Shown here: piece after piece, positions 45,370-54,307 of the stretch
How the letters are laid out: every line of letters starts with the position of its first letter
How positions within the stretch are numbered: position 1 is the first letter of the stretch
Assembly: GCA_942492055.1 (NCBI GenBank)
Contig: CALODP010000015.1
Location: 868,001-932,000, forward strand
DNA length: 64,000 nt
Reading direction: 5' to 3'
Source of the DNA: CALODP01 sp942492055
GTDB lineage: Bacteria; Bacteroidota; Ignavibacteria; Ignavibacteriales; Melioribacteraceae
Program-made: the position numbers and the translations under genes
The notes under the pieces: model-generated
Seen by the model: the letters and a program-made list of their open reading frames with translations, nothing else
The model's database searches: none
What the model was told of the DNA's origin: nothing

Positions 45370-45987
45370 CTAATCCCAAAAACCATCATTAAGAGCCAGG
45401 CGGTTGATGAATAGGTTTTCTTTGATCGCTTCTTCGGCGGTTTTGAGGTAGTCTTCCAGATATTCGAGACGTTCGTATTCGCTACGTAGAAAGAGAAGAT
45501 CATGCTGCTGTTCCAATGTCATTCCTGCCTTTTCGGCTATTTTGAACGATTTCAGATCTGTTTTTTCAAGAGCGTTCCAATAATTTTCGGAAAGCTTTAT
45601 TTGTGCCAAAGCCATAACTTTTCCGAAAAACAAAAGAACCTCCTCTCTTAATTCGGTAAGGTCTTTTTTTACCGAATAATCGGAGTAAGCAGATATTTTC
45701 GCTTCCTTATAACCATCGGGATGATCATTAAAATTCTCAAGAAAGACTCTTCGGGTTCCCTTCAGAGCAATATCCATATTTCCGTTAGGGTAAGTCTTCA
45801 TAATCGAGAATATTGAAACCTCGCAAGCGACCTTTGAGGTAATTTCATTTATAACCGGAGCAATAACAAAGGATTCGTTCTTATCCAGACACCTTTTAAT
45901 CAGTTTCTTATATCTCTCTTCGAATACATGAATAGGGTGAATAGAGTTCGGAAAGATTATCATATTTACGGGGAATACGGGTATCAT
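45370..45987 (-). CDS. LON substrate-binding-domain protein
   Basis: A 205-residue protein made of the N-terminal LON domain only: MIPVFPVNMIIFPNSIHPIHVFEERYKKLI, then the core GNMDIALKGTRRVFL and a helical C-terminal part (LEQQHDLLFLRSEYERLEYLEDYLKTAE). No AAA+ or protease domain follows. Stand-alone LON-domain proteins are common and poorly understood; they may bind unfolded or damaged proteins. It lies downstream of the superoxide dismutase gene, separated by a long hairpin, on the same strand. Confidence 0.88.
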   Translation of the reverse strand: MIPVFPVNMIIFPNSIHPIHVFEERYKKLIKRCLDKNESFVIAPVINEITSKVACEVSIFSIMKTYPNGNMDIALKGTRRVFLENFNDHPDGYKEAKISAYSDYSVKKDLTELREEVLLFFGKVMALAQIKLSENYWNALEKTDLKSFKIAEKAGMTLEQQHDLLFLRSEYERLEYLEDYLKTAEEAIKENLFINRLALNDGFWD

Positions 45988-46017
45988 AAAATTGATCCGG
46001 TTTATTTATAAAACAAT

Positions 46018-46082
46018 GGGTAATCGGAAAAGGGACATGTCATTCATCATGTCAGTAATTTGTCCCCAATTTCCGATCACCC
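46018..46082 (-). terminator. Long hairpin between sod and LON-domain gene
   Basis: GGGTAATCGGAAAAGGGACA pairs with the complement TGTCCCCAATTTCCGATCACCC with few mismatches, and the inner part (GACATGTC / CATGTCAG) can pair again. On the - strand it lies after the sod stop and is followed by ATTGTTTTAT, so it probably ends the sod transcript. Confidence 0.65.
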
Positions 46083-46101
46083 TAAGGGGATATATATTCA
46101 G

Positions 46102-46716
46102 TTATTTATTAATAGCAAGTTCGAATCTTCTTCCTACTTCCGTCCAATCGATTACATTATAAAAAGCCTCAATATAATCGGGACGTCTGTTCTGATATTT
46201 GAGATAATAGGCATGTTCCCAAACATCAAGAGTAAGAATAGGAGTCCCTTTGGTTTCGTTCAAATCCATTAATGGATTATCTTGATTTTGTGTTTTCGTA
46301 ACCAAAAGCTTTCCGTCCGATACAATAAGCCATGCCCATCCGGATCCGAATTGTGTAGTAGCCGCTTCCGTAAATTTGTTTTTGAACGCGTCGAATGATC
46401 CGAAAGCGGAATTAATAGCTGTTTCCAGTTCACCGGTTGGAGCGCCACCCCGATTAGGTCCCATAATAGTCCAATAGAGGTTATGGTTAAATACACCACC
46501 TCCGTTGTTACGGATCGCGGTTGGTAAAGCGGAAACCTCCGAGAATAATTCCTCGAAAGACTTTCCTTCGTGAGGAGTTCCGGCAAGCGCGGTATTAAGC
46601 TTATTTACATATCCGGCGTGGTGTTTGGAATAGTGAACTTCCATAGTTCGCGCGTCGATATAAGGTTCTAACGCGTCGTAGGAATAGGGGAGAACAGGCA
46701 ATTCGAAAGTAGCCAT
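46102..46716 (-). CDS. sodB: Superoxide dismutase, Fe/Mn type
   Basis: A 204-residue cytosolic enzyme that dismutates superoxide to oxygen and peroxide. It has FELPVLPYSYDALEPYID at the start, the metal ligand His in MEVHYSKHHAGYV near residue 28, a second in GGGVFNHNLYW near 75, and the Asp/His pair in LDVWEHAYYLKYQNRRPDY near 165-169. Length is normal. GGAGGG lies about eight bases before ATG 46716. Iron and manganese types cannot be told apart firmly here. The presence suggests exposure to oxygen. Confidence 0.96.
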   Translation of the reverse strand: MATFELPVLPYSYDALEPYIDARTMEVHYSKHHAGYVNKLNTALAGTPHEGKSFEELFSEVSALPTAIRNNGGGVFNHNLYWTIMGPNRGGAPTGELETAINSAFGSFDAFKNKFTEAATTQFGSGWAWLIVSDGKLLVTKTQNQDNPLMDLNETKGTPILTLDVWEHAYYLKYQNRRPDYIEAFYNVIDWTEVGRRFELAINK

Positions 46717-46852
46717 ACTTAGCCCTCCTTTATTATTTGTTATATTAAACGAATTGGATTAACCAACTCTTTGCAAGCTCATAAACAAATGCCTCAAGCC
46801 CAACGAATAAATTGAATTACAATTATTCGTCGGGTGCCCTCTTGAATACAAA

Positions 46853-47203
46853 TTACATATGAAAAGCTCCGCCATTATGACAATATAAGGTTGCGTTCGG
46901 ATTCTTGAACTTGAATCCTTCCTGATCCTTTCTTGTCTTATAATCAATAACAGTTCCGTTAAGATAAAATAAGCTTTTCGCGTCGACAATAATTTTCAAT
47001 CCTTCTTGCTCAACAACAGTATCCCCCGGTTTGGTTCCGGAATCAAAACCAATATTGTATTTAAAGGCGGATTTGTTTTTATCTTTAATTCCAACTCTGA
47101 ATCCGTAATCAGATGAAAGACCGTATTCTTTTATCAATTCCTTAACTTTTTCAATGGCTCTGGGTGTAAGAGATATCTCTTTTTCCATAGTTTCGTTACT
47201 CAT
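46853..47203 (-). CDS. A-type Fe-S assembly family protein (HesB/IscA-like) lacking two ligand Cys
   Basis: A 116-residue protein with the HesB fold signature: ISLTPRAIEKVKELI, GFRVGIKDKNKSAFKYNIGFD, LKIIVDAKSLFYLNGTVIDY, and GFKFKNPNATLYCHNGGAF. In active A-type proteins the pattern is GGGCSG and CGCGxSF; here the first Cys is replaced (KNKSAF) and of the C-terminal pair only one Cys remains (LYCHNGG). It may therefore not hold an Fe-S cluster in the usual way. I chose ATG 47203, with GGAG about eight bases upstream, over the start 42 bases earlier. Confidence 0.82.
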   Translation of the reverse strand: MSNETMEKEISLTPRAIEKVKELIKEYGLSSDYGFRVGIKDKNKSAFKYNIGFDSGTKPGDTVVEQEGLKIIVDAKSLFYLNGTVIDYKTRKDQEGFKFKNPNATLYCHNGGAFHM

Positions 47204-47262
47204 CAATAAACTCCGTTTAAGCGTTACGGAAGAATGCCTTACCAATCCGAAATAGTAATAAT

Positions 47263-47526
47263 TTATTGCGGATTAAAGTTCACTCTCCATGTTTTATGAT
47301 TTATTTTTACAAGATCACCTTTGTCTCCCAAATAATCGGCAAAAGAAAAGGCAAGACTTTCGGCTGTTTTATAATTAACCGGGGCCCCTTTTCTATCGAA
47401 ATAATTCACTATGGCATACTGCAAATCTCTGAGAAACAGATTCGAGTTAAAATAGAGAGGATATTTTTCTTTCATGAAAGAAAAAAAGATATCCTTGTTT
47501 TCCCTTAGCTCATTCAATGAATCCAT
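47263..47526 (-). CDS. Small hypothetical protein
   Basis: An 87-residue protein without signal peptide or recognised domain. It has helices (DSLNELRENKDIFFSFMKEK) and an aromatic-rich middle (SNLFLRDLQYAIVNYFDRKG). It precedes the HesB-like gene by 60 bases on the same strand and follows nuoN by 150 bases. The tidy ATG, the good length for a small regulatory protein and the co-directional context support it, but I cannot name a family. Confidence 0.55.
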   Translation of the reverse strand: MDSLNELRENKDIFFSFMKEKYPLYFNSNLFLRDLQYAIVNYFDRKGAPVNYKTAESLAFSFADYLGDKGDLVKINHKTWRVNFNPQ

Positions 47527-47680
47527 ATTGGTATCTCTGAAATTGTTTATCGCTTCTTTTCATACACAACAAATCGTTTCCCGAGTAAGTTCACAATCTC
47601 ATAGGAAAATATTGGGATATGTAAATTTAGTTATTCTCCGTTTCCAATCAAAATTGAGTTACATAATGAAAAGGGGAATA

Positions 47681-49198
47681 TTAGTTTCCAATCATTTTCA
47701 CACAAGATTGGGCAAAATTTACCAAAGGTTCAAAATAGAGACCAAATATAATGACGAGCGTGGAAAGCCCGATAACAAACCAAGTTTGATTGGGAGAAGA
47801 TTCAATCTTTACTGTTTCTTCTTCCGGATTTTTCAGGAAGAGATGTTTCAAAACTCTGACGTAGTAATAAAGTGAAACAACCGTATTCAATAAAGCTATA
47901 ATAGCGACCGTAATCATATCGGCATCAATAAGAGCAATAAAGAGATAAAGCTTGGCAATAAATCCCGCCGTAGGGGGAAGACCTGTAAGAGAAATCAAAA
48001 ATATGGCAAGAGTAACACCGAGAATAGGAGATGTGATTCCAAGACCGTTATAATCGTGCATATCCTCGGAATTGATCTTGTTGGCTATAAGCATTACAAC
48101 GAAAAATGCCCCGAGATTCATAATCATATAGATAGCGAAATAAATCAAAACAGCCGATAGTCCTTTATCGGTTAAAACAGCTAGTCCCAGAAGTATATAT
48201 CCGGCATGCGCGATACTCGAGAAAGCAAGCATTCGTTTCATGTTGCTTTGCCATAGAGCCGAGAAGTTTCCTAAGGTCATTGTTAGTATAGCGAAACCGA
48301 TTAAAACATATTGCCACTCGAAAATCGGAAGTATTTCCCAAGAACCTGTTTGATGAACAACCGAAACAAAGGCTGTTCTTACAAAGCGAATCAGTACAAT
48401 AAATCCGGCGGCTTTGCTAGCGACCGAAAGAAAAGCGGTAATTGATATCGGAGAACCTTCGTAAACATCGGGAGTCCAAAAATGGAAAGGAGCCATCGAT
48501 ATTTTGAAACCGAATCCCGCCAATATTAGAATCACTGCTAAGCCCAAAGTCAAAGCGGAAAGGGATAGAAGGGGAATCGTTTCATTTAACGCTACGAGAT
48601 TTGTTGTTCCGGTAAGACCGAACAATATAGAAATACCGAAGAGCATCATTCCGGACGCGACTGCTCCGTAAATTATATATTTAAGGGAGGCTTCACTATT
48701 TCTCTCCCTCAATTTAAGGAAACCGGCCAATACATAAGAGGAAAGGGATAGTAATTCGATCGAAAGATAAATCAGAATAAGATCAGCGGCGGAAGCAAGT
48801 AATAGCATCCCGAGTATCATACCGTAAATAAGAGTATAATATTCTCCCATTCTTCCTTTTGCGGCGGTCATTTCTTCGGCAGATTCGGTAAAATAGATTA
48901 TCATCAGAGCAGAGATAAGTATAAGTAACTTAAAGAACCCACCCAAAGGATCGATTGCAATCATACCGGTAGAGTTATTTACGGAATTTCCTTTGGCAAA
49001 AGCGAATTCGAATCCGAAAAGAGAGGAGCAAACCAAAACAACAGTAATAATTATTCCGGAAGCGGCAATATAAGGGAGAAGCTTTTTCCGATCTGGATAA
49101 ATGAGATCGAATAAAAGAATGATAACCAGAAAAAGAGCTACATTCAGTTCAGGTAGAATATTGCCGAGCGATTCGATAATGTTAGTATTTTCCATCAT
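47681..49198 (-). CDS. nuoN: NADH-quinone oxidoreductase-type complex I subunit N
   Basis: A 505-residue inner-membrane antiporter-like subunit with about 14 helices. It shows AFSSIAHAGYILLGLAVL and FKISMAPFHFWTPDVYEGSP (charged Lys/Glu residues of the proton channel) as in NuoN. It is the last gene of the eleven-gene nuo cluster, ten bases after nuoM. With L and M it forms the proton-pumping arm. Two adjacent ATG codons (MM) make the exact start uncertain by three bases. Confidence 0.95.
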   Translation of the reverse strand: MMENTNIIESLGNILPELNVALFLVIILLFDLIYPDRKKLLPYIAASGIIITVVLVCSSLFGFEFAFAKGNSVNNSTGMIAIDPLGGFFKLLILISALMIIYFTESAEEMTAAKGRMGEYYTLIYGMILGMLLLASAADLILIYLSIELLSLSSYVLAGFLKLRERNSEASLKYIIYGAVASGMMLFGISILFGLTGTTNLVALNETIPLLSLSALTLGLAVILILAGFGFKISMAPFHFWTPDVYEGSPISITAFLSVASKAAGFIVLIRFVRTAFVSVVHQTGSWEILPIFEWQYVLIGFAILTMTLGNFSALWQSNMKRMLAFSSIAHAGYILLGLAVLTDKGLSAVLIYFAIYMIMNLGAFFVVMLIANKINSEDMHDYNGLGITSPILGVTLAIFLISLTGLPPTAGFIAKLYLFIALIDADMITVAIIALLNTVVSLYYYVRVLKHLFLKNPEEETVKIESSPNQTWFVIGLSTLVIIFGLYFEPLVNFAQSCVKMIGN

Positions 49199-49207
49199 AA
49201 TAATCTT

Positions 49208-50809
49208 TTATAATCCGCCAATGTGAATTTGAGATATTCCGTTATTAACCAGAGTAACCAGAGTTTTAACCGATGTATTCATTACATCGAGCATTAGTGA
49301 AGGATAGACTCCGAGTAGTATAATAATGACCGTCAAGGGGATAAACATAATATATTCTCTTTTGTCAAGATCCTTCAATGATTTCCATTTTTCATTTAAT
49401 TCTCCGAGAAATACTCTTTGGAGAGTCCAAAGCATATAAGCCGCTCCCAGAAGAATACCGAGAGTTGAGATAATGGCTAAAGTTCGTGTTATATCTTCGC
49501 TAAAGGCTCCTACGAAAACAAGAGCCTCCGAAACCCAACCGCTGAGACTCGGTAAGCCCAAAGCTGCGAAGAAGGCGACAGTTACGAATCCTGTATATAC
49601 CGGCATTTGAGTAGCCAATCCTCCGAAGTCATTTAAGCCACGTTGATGAGTTCTATCGTAAACAACACCGACAATAAGGAAGAGCATTGCGGTTATTGTA
49701 CCGTGATTGAACATTTGTAAAACGGCTCCGTTTATTCCGGTAGAGGAGAGGGAGGCCATTCCCAAAAGGACATACCCCATGTGGGAAACGGAAGAGTAGG
49801 CTATAAGCTTTTTGAAGTCTTTTTGCGCCATAGCGCAGAGGGCTCCGTATATAATATTAATCATACCGAATAAGGCGATATACCACATCAGATCCCGGGT
49901 TATTTCGGGGAAGACAGGATAGCTGATTCTAAGAATTCCGTAAGTTCCCATTTTCAAAAGGACACCCGCCAAAATAACACTGATTGGTGTCGGCGCTTCC
50001 ACATGAGCGTCGGGTAACCATGTATGAAAGGGGAACATCGGTATCTTGATAGCGAATCCGGCAAAAAGGGCAATATATGCTATAAAACGAAGATTACCAG
50101 GATTGAAAGGGGATAGTATTCCATCTTGTGTATAATTACTCTGATCCATCAGAGCGAGTATATTAAATGTATAAACCTTGTCACCCCCCGGGAGTATTTC
50201 TGTAACGCTGAAATAAAGTCCTATCATTACAATAAGGATGAATATGCTACCGAAAAGGGTGTAGATAAAAAACTTGATAGCGGCATATTCTTTTCGCGGG
50301 CCACCCCAAATTCCGATAAGGAAGTACATCGGTAATAGCATCAATTCCCAAAATACATAGAAGAGGAAGAAATCGAGAGATACAAATACTCCCATCATAC
50401 CGGTATCGAGAAGAAGGAAGAGGGCAAAGTATCCTTTTACCGATTTTGTAATATTCCAAGAGGAAATTGCGGCAATAAAAGAGATCAAGGCGGTAAGAAT
50501 AACCATCGGAGCGCTTATGCCGTCAACCCCGAGAAAATAATCTATCTTTACGGTTCCTATCCAGGAAAGACCCGATATTTCAATCCATCGGAATTTCTCG
50601 ACAAATTGAAAAGAGCTCTCTTCGAAGATGCCTCCGGCTCCGTAATTATAATTACCCATCATAATTACCGCAAGAATAACCTGTAATGCGGTAGCGGCAA
50701 TTGCGGTATATTTTATCTCCTTCGCCGATTTGTCGGGAAGAACGAGTACTATAACCATCCCGATTATCGGGAGGAATGTAAGCAATGTTAATATCGGGAA
50801 TCCTTCCAT
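49208..50809 (-). CDS. nuoM: Complex I subunit M
   Basis: A 533-residue inner-membrane antiporter-like subunit. Diagnostic blocks are KIPMFPFHTWLPDAHVEAPT, LAGVLLKMGTYGILRISYP and FKKLIAYSSVSHMGYVLLGMA, with the Lys and Glu residues of the proton path. Length and order fit NuoM. It is co-directional with nuoL (25 bases upstream) and nuoN (10 bases downstream). Confidence 0.96.
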   Translation of the reverse strand: MEGFPILTLLTFLPIIGMVIVLVLPDKSAKEIKYTAIAATALQVILAVIMMGNYNYGAGGIFEESSFQFVEKFRWIEISGLSWIGTVKIDYFLGVDGISAPMVILTALISFIAAISSWNITKSVKGYFALFLLLDTGMMGVFVSLDFFLFYVFWELMLLPMYFLIGIWGGPRKEYAAIKFFIYTLFGSIFILIVMIGLYFSVTEILPGGDKVYTFNILALMDQSNYTQDGILSPFNPGNLRFIAYIALFAGFAIKIPMFPFHTWLPDAHVEAPTPISVILAGVLLKMGTYGILRISYPVFPEITRDLMWYIALFGMINIIYGALCAMAQKDFKKLIAYSSVSHMGYVLLGMASLSSTGINGAVLQMFNHGTITAMLFLIVGVVYDRTHQRGLNDFGGLATQMPVYTGFVTVAFFAALGLPSLSGWVSEALVFVGAFSEDITRTLAIISTLGILLGAAYMLWTLQRVFLGELNEKWKSLKDLDKREYIMFIPLTVIIILLGVYPSLMLDVMNTSVKTLVTLVNNGISQIHIGGL

Positions 50810-50834
50810 ATCTTATGACACCCCATTAAATTCA

Positions 50835-52913
50835 TTAAAACGGTCTAACGAGAAAAATTAAGATTAATAGTGAGAAAACTACAAACACGATATATGTCTG
50901 AACCTTACCGGTTTGCATTTTCCTGAAAACAATACCAATAAAACCGCTCAACATCGCGGTAAAGTTTACAAATCCGTCAACTATATAAGAATCAATCCAC
51001 CCGCTTATGACTGATAATATTCTGGTAACAAAAGCGGATCCGTTAACTATACCGTCAACTATTTTATTATCAAAAAGAGCTAATAATCTGCTAAACCAAA
51101 GAGTTCCGTTGATGAAAGATGCCTCGTAAATTTCATCGATATACCATTTGTTAAGAGATAGTTTATAAAAAGTGGCGTACTTATTAGCCAATTTATCCGG
51201 ACTGATCTTCTTCCATTGATAAAGGATAAAGGCCAGAAGTATACCGAGTCCACCGAGGATAAGAGAAAGAGCCATAGCGGGATAATGAGCCCAATGCATG
51301 GCTTGCTCGTATTGCTCGGAATGAATCGTTTTTGTTTCGGCGAGAACTGATTCCGCTTGCATAAAATCAAAGCTATATTCGGCCGTAACAGCGGTTTGAG
51401 GAGTAGTAATCCAATCTTTCAGAAACCATCCGGCATCCGGCGAATGAGGAAGAGGAGTATACCAGATAAAGATCGAAAGAATACTCAGAACAATAAGGGG
51501 AATAGTCATGACGAAAGGAGTTTCATGAGCATGATCATATTTCTCCTTATCTCTCGGCTTTCCGTGAAAAGTAAGAATCACCAGACGAAACATATAGAAA
51601 GCTGTCATTAAGGCTACAACAAAAGCTAATATCGGAATAATCCAGTGCCCGGTAAGTTCACCGAAAGCGAGTGATCCGGCAAGAATTCCATCTTTGCTAA
51701 GGAAACCTGATGTAAACGGGACTCCAGAAATTGCCAAAGTGGAGATAAGAAAAGAGGCATAAGTAATTGGCATCTTCTTTCTAAGTCCTCCCATATTTCT
51801 GATATCCTGCTCATGATGCATAGAATGAATAACCGATCCGGATCCAAGGAATAAACATGCTTTGAAGAAAGCGTGAGTAACCAAATGGAAGAAAGCGAAA
51901 GCATAAGCGCCGGTTCCCAGAGCCATTATCATATAACCGAGTTGACTAACAGTGGAATAAGCCAATACTCTTTTGATATCGTTCTGTGTCAAAGCTATCG
52001 TAGCCGCGATGAAAGAGGTAAAAGCACCAATCAGAGCGATTGTAAGCATAGCTTCGGCGGAAAGGAGAGCGAATATTCTAATTACAAGATAAACCCCCGC
52101 TGCTACCATTGTGGCGGCATGTATTAAAGCACTTACCGGAGTGGGACCTTCCATAGCGTCGGGTAACCAGACATGTAACGGGAATTGAGCTGATTTCCCG
52201 ACAGCTCCCATGAAGAGTAAAATACCGGTCGCGGTTAACCATGCCGAACTATCAAATGGTATATTGCCTGCCGATATCTGTTCGAATATGGAATCGATTG
52301 TAAATGTTTGGTAATTAGCGAACAAAATCAGAATCCCTAGGAAGAATCCGATATCACCAACTCTGTTTACTATGAAAGCTTTCTTACCTGCATCGGAAGC
52401 GGATTTCTTTTCATACCAAAATCCTATTAAGAGATAGGATGAGACCCCTACTAATTCCCAAAAGATATACATCATCAATAAATTATGGGTTAGCACTATA
52501 CCGAGCATTGAGAAAGTAAACAAACCGAGGTAACTGAAATACCGGTTATATCTTTTATCCCCCCACATATATTCTATCGAATAGATATGAACAAGCATAC
52601 TAATAAGATTAACTACGAAAAGCATAATAGCGGTTATATTGTCAATCTTAATGCCGAGATCAATTTGTGTTTCTCCGAGTAGGGGAAGATGCCCGAAGTT
52701 TATCCAGGTAAACTCGGCGATAATATCATTTGGAAAGATGAATAGTTTATAATATCCTAAGAGACATGAAAGTAGAAAAGCTATAGTTAAAATAGCTACT
52801 TCAAAGAGATATAACTTCCCGATTCGTTTTCCGAAATGAACAACAACTCCGAACCCCAAAAGAGGGAGGAAGAGAATAATCAACGATATATTTACAAGTG
52901 CGAGTTCGCTCAT
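50835..52913 (-). CDS. nuoL: Complex I subunit L
   Basis: A 692-residue inner-membrane antiporter-like subunit. It has SAQFPLHVWLPDAMEGPTPVSALIHAATMV, DIKRVLAYSTVSQLGYM, and the C-terminal lateral-helix extension (after residue about 560: NKWYIDEIYEASFINGTLWFSR) that clamps the membrane arm in NuoL. Together with M and N it pumps protons. It follows nuoK by four bases. Confidence 0.96.
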   Translation of the reverse strand: MSELALVNISLIILFLPLLGFGVVVHFGKRIGKLYLFEVAILTIAFLLSCLLGYYKLFIFPNDIIAEFTWINFGHLPLLGETQIDLGIKIDNITAIMLFVVNLISMLVHIYSIEYMWGDKRYNRYFSYLGLFTFSMLGIVLTHNLLMMYIFWELVGVSSYLLIGFWYEKKSASDAGKKAFIVNRVGDIGFFLGILILFANYQTFTIDSIFEQISAGNIPFDSSAWLTATGILLFMGAVGKSAQFPLHVWLPDAMEGPTPVSALIHAATMVAAGVYLVIRIFALLSAEAMLTIALIGAFTSFIAATIALTQNDIKRVLAYSTVSQLGYMIMALGTGAYAFAFFHLVTHAFFKACLFLGSGSVIHSMHHEQDIRNMGGLRKKMPITYASFLISTLAISGVPFTSGFLSKDGILAGSLAFGELTGHWIIPILAFVVALMTAFYMFRLVILTFHGKPRDKEKYDHAHETPFVMTIPLIVLSILSIFIWYTPLPHSPDAGWFLKDWITTPQTAVTAEYSFDFMQAESVLAETKTIHSEQYEQAMHWAHYPAMALSLILGGLGILLAFILYQWKKISPDKLANKYATFYKLSLNKWYIDEIYEASFINGTLWFSRLLALFDNKIVDGIVNGSAFVTRILSVISGWIDSYIVDGFVNFTAMLSGFIGIVFRKMQTGKVQTYIVFVVFSLLILIFLVRPF

Positions 52914-52917
52914 AATC

Positions 52918-53226
52918 TTATTCTTTTAAGTTATCGATTTCATCCACATTTACGTTTGCGAATCTCTTGTAGAGATTAAGAACAATTGCCAGAGCAATCG
53001 CGGTTTCGGCGGCGGCCAAAATGATGACAAAGAGAGCGTAAATCTGTCCGTCGAGTCCGAAATTTCCGAAGCGGGAGAATGCAACGAAATTTATATTAGC
53101 CGCGTTTAATATTAACTCCACTCCCATAAGAACAAGGATTGCGTTTTTACGGGTAATTATAGCATAAATACCCAAAGCGAAAAGGGCAGTGCTAACAATG
53201 AGATAATGTGTTAATCCGATTTCCAT
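52918..53226 (-). CDS. nuoK: Complex I subunit K
   Basis: A 102-residue membrane subunit with three helices. GVELILNAANINFVAFSRF carries the conserved membrane Glu and is typical of NuoK; AAAETAIALAIVLNLYKR holds the second conserved Glu. Its start lies two bases after the nuoJ stop. Confidence 0.96.
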   Translation of the reverse strand: MEIGLTHYLIVSTALFALGIYAIITRKNAILVLMGVELILNAANINFVAFSRFGNFGLDGQIYALFVIILAAAETAIALAIVLNLYKRFANVNVDEIDNLKE

Positions 53227-53228
53227 AA

Positions 53229-53732
53229 TTAACCCTCTTTATTATCTCGTCTGGCCATCGAAGCGGCTCCGACAAGAGCAATTAGCAATAAAATTCCCAA
53301 CAATTCGAAAATCAGAACATAATCGGTTATAAGAATTTTCCCGATTTCATATGTTGTGGTTTGAGGAAGACTAGTTAATTCTGTTTTCCATTCGGTATGC
53401 ATAAAAACAGAAGTAATTGTTCCCCAAAGAATTCCAACACCAATAACAGCGGGGATAACCTGAGTAGAACCGGATTTAATTTCCACACTTGTAATCTTAT
53501 TTGTAAGCATTACACCGAATAAAAGGAGAATAAGTATTCCTCCCACATAAACCATTATTTGGGCGATGGCAATAAAGTCGGCTCCGAGAAGGACATAAAG
53601 ACCTGCTACGCCAAAAAACGTAAACAACAGATAGAATGCCGAATGTACAATATTCTTAGCGGAGACTACCATGATAGCCGAAATTATCGTAACACCAGCG
53701 AACAAATAGAATATGAAATCATAAATACTCAT
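53229..53732 (-). CDS. nuoJ: Complex I subunit J
   Basis: A 167-residue membrane subunit with five helices: VSAKNIVHSAFYLLFTFFGVAGLYVLLGADFIA is the NuoJ core (helix 3 with the pi-bulge region), IAQIMVYVGGILILLLFGVMLT follows. It overlaps nuoI by four bases (ATGA), showing tight translational coupling. Confidence 0.96.
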   Translation of the reverse strand: MSIYDFIFYLFAGVTIISAIMVVSAKNIVHSAFYLLFTFFGVAGLYVLLGADFIAIAQIMVYVGGILILLLFGVMLTNKITSVEIKSGSTQVIPAVIGVGILWGTITSVFMHTEWKTELTSLPQTTTYEIGKILITDYVLIFELLGILLLIALVGAASMARRDNKEG

Positions 53733-54307
53733 TTGGACTCACCATTTTGATCTTTGGAATCCTCTTTTTTCTTTTCAGCGGAGGTTTTGGCTTTAGCAGC
53801 TTTTTGAGCTTCCTTCTCTGCCTGGAAAACGTCGAAATTTTTAATCTTGTCGGCTACTTCTTCATCGGTTAACGTTGAAAAATGATAAATCAAGTCTTCT
53901 CTTTTGAACTCGGAGAACTCATAAACATTCGTCATTTTTATGCAATCGGTCGGGCATGGGAATACACAAAGCTGACAATAACAACATTTGGCAAAATCGA
54001 TATCAAATTTGGTAACCCATAATGCTTTTTTCTTACCGTTTGATGTTATTCCCAAATCTTCTCCGGGAATACTTTTAACGGTTTCTATATCGATACAATT
54101 TACCGGACAGGCGCGAGCGCATTGCAAACATCCGATACAATCGTCCATATTTACATATAGTCTGTTTCTTACTCTTTCCGGAAGATTCGGTTTCACATCA
54201 GGATATTGTATTGTTACAGCAGGTTTGAATAGATGTAAAAAGGTAATCTTCATCCCTACGAATATCGTGTAAAGAGCTTCCCATGTATTTAACAGATATT
54301 TTTTCAT
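53729..54307 (-). CDS. nuoI: Complex I subunit I, 2x[4Fe-4S] ferredoxin-like
   Basis: A 192-residue peripheral subunit with two tetracubane motifs: CIGCLQCARACPVNC and CCYCQLCVFPCPTDC, for clusters N6a and N6b that pass electrons to NuoB. After residue about 155 there is a Lys/Ala/Glu-rich tail (EAQKAAKAKTSAEKKKEDSK) that is longer than usual and has low complexity. It overlaps nuoH and nuoJ by four bases each. Confidence 0.96.
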   Translation of the reverse strand: MKKYLLNTWEALYTIFVGMKITFLHLFKPAVTIQYPDVKPNLPERVRNRLYVNMDDCIGCLQCARACPVNCIDIETVKSIPGEDLGITSNGKKKALWVTKFDIDFAKCCYCQLCVFPCPTDCIKMTNVYEFSEFKREDLIYHFSTLTDEEVADKIKNFDVFQAEKEAQKAAKAKTSAEKKKEDSKDQNGESK

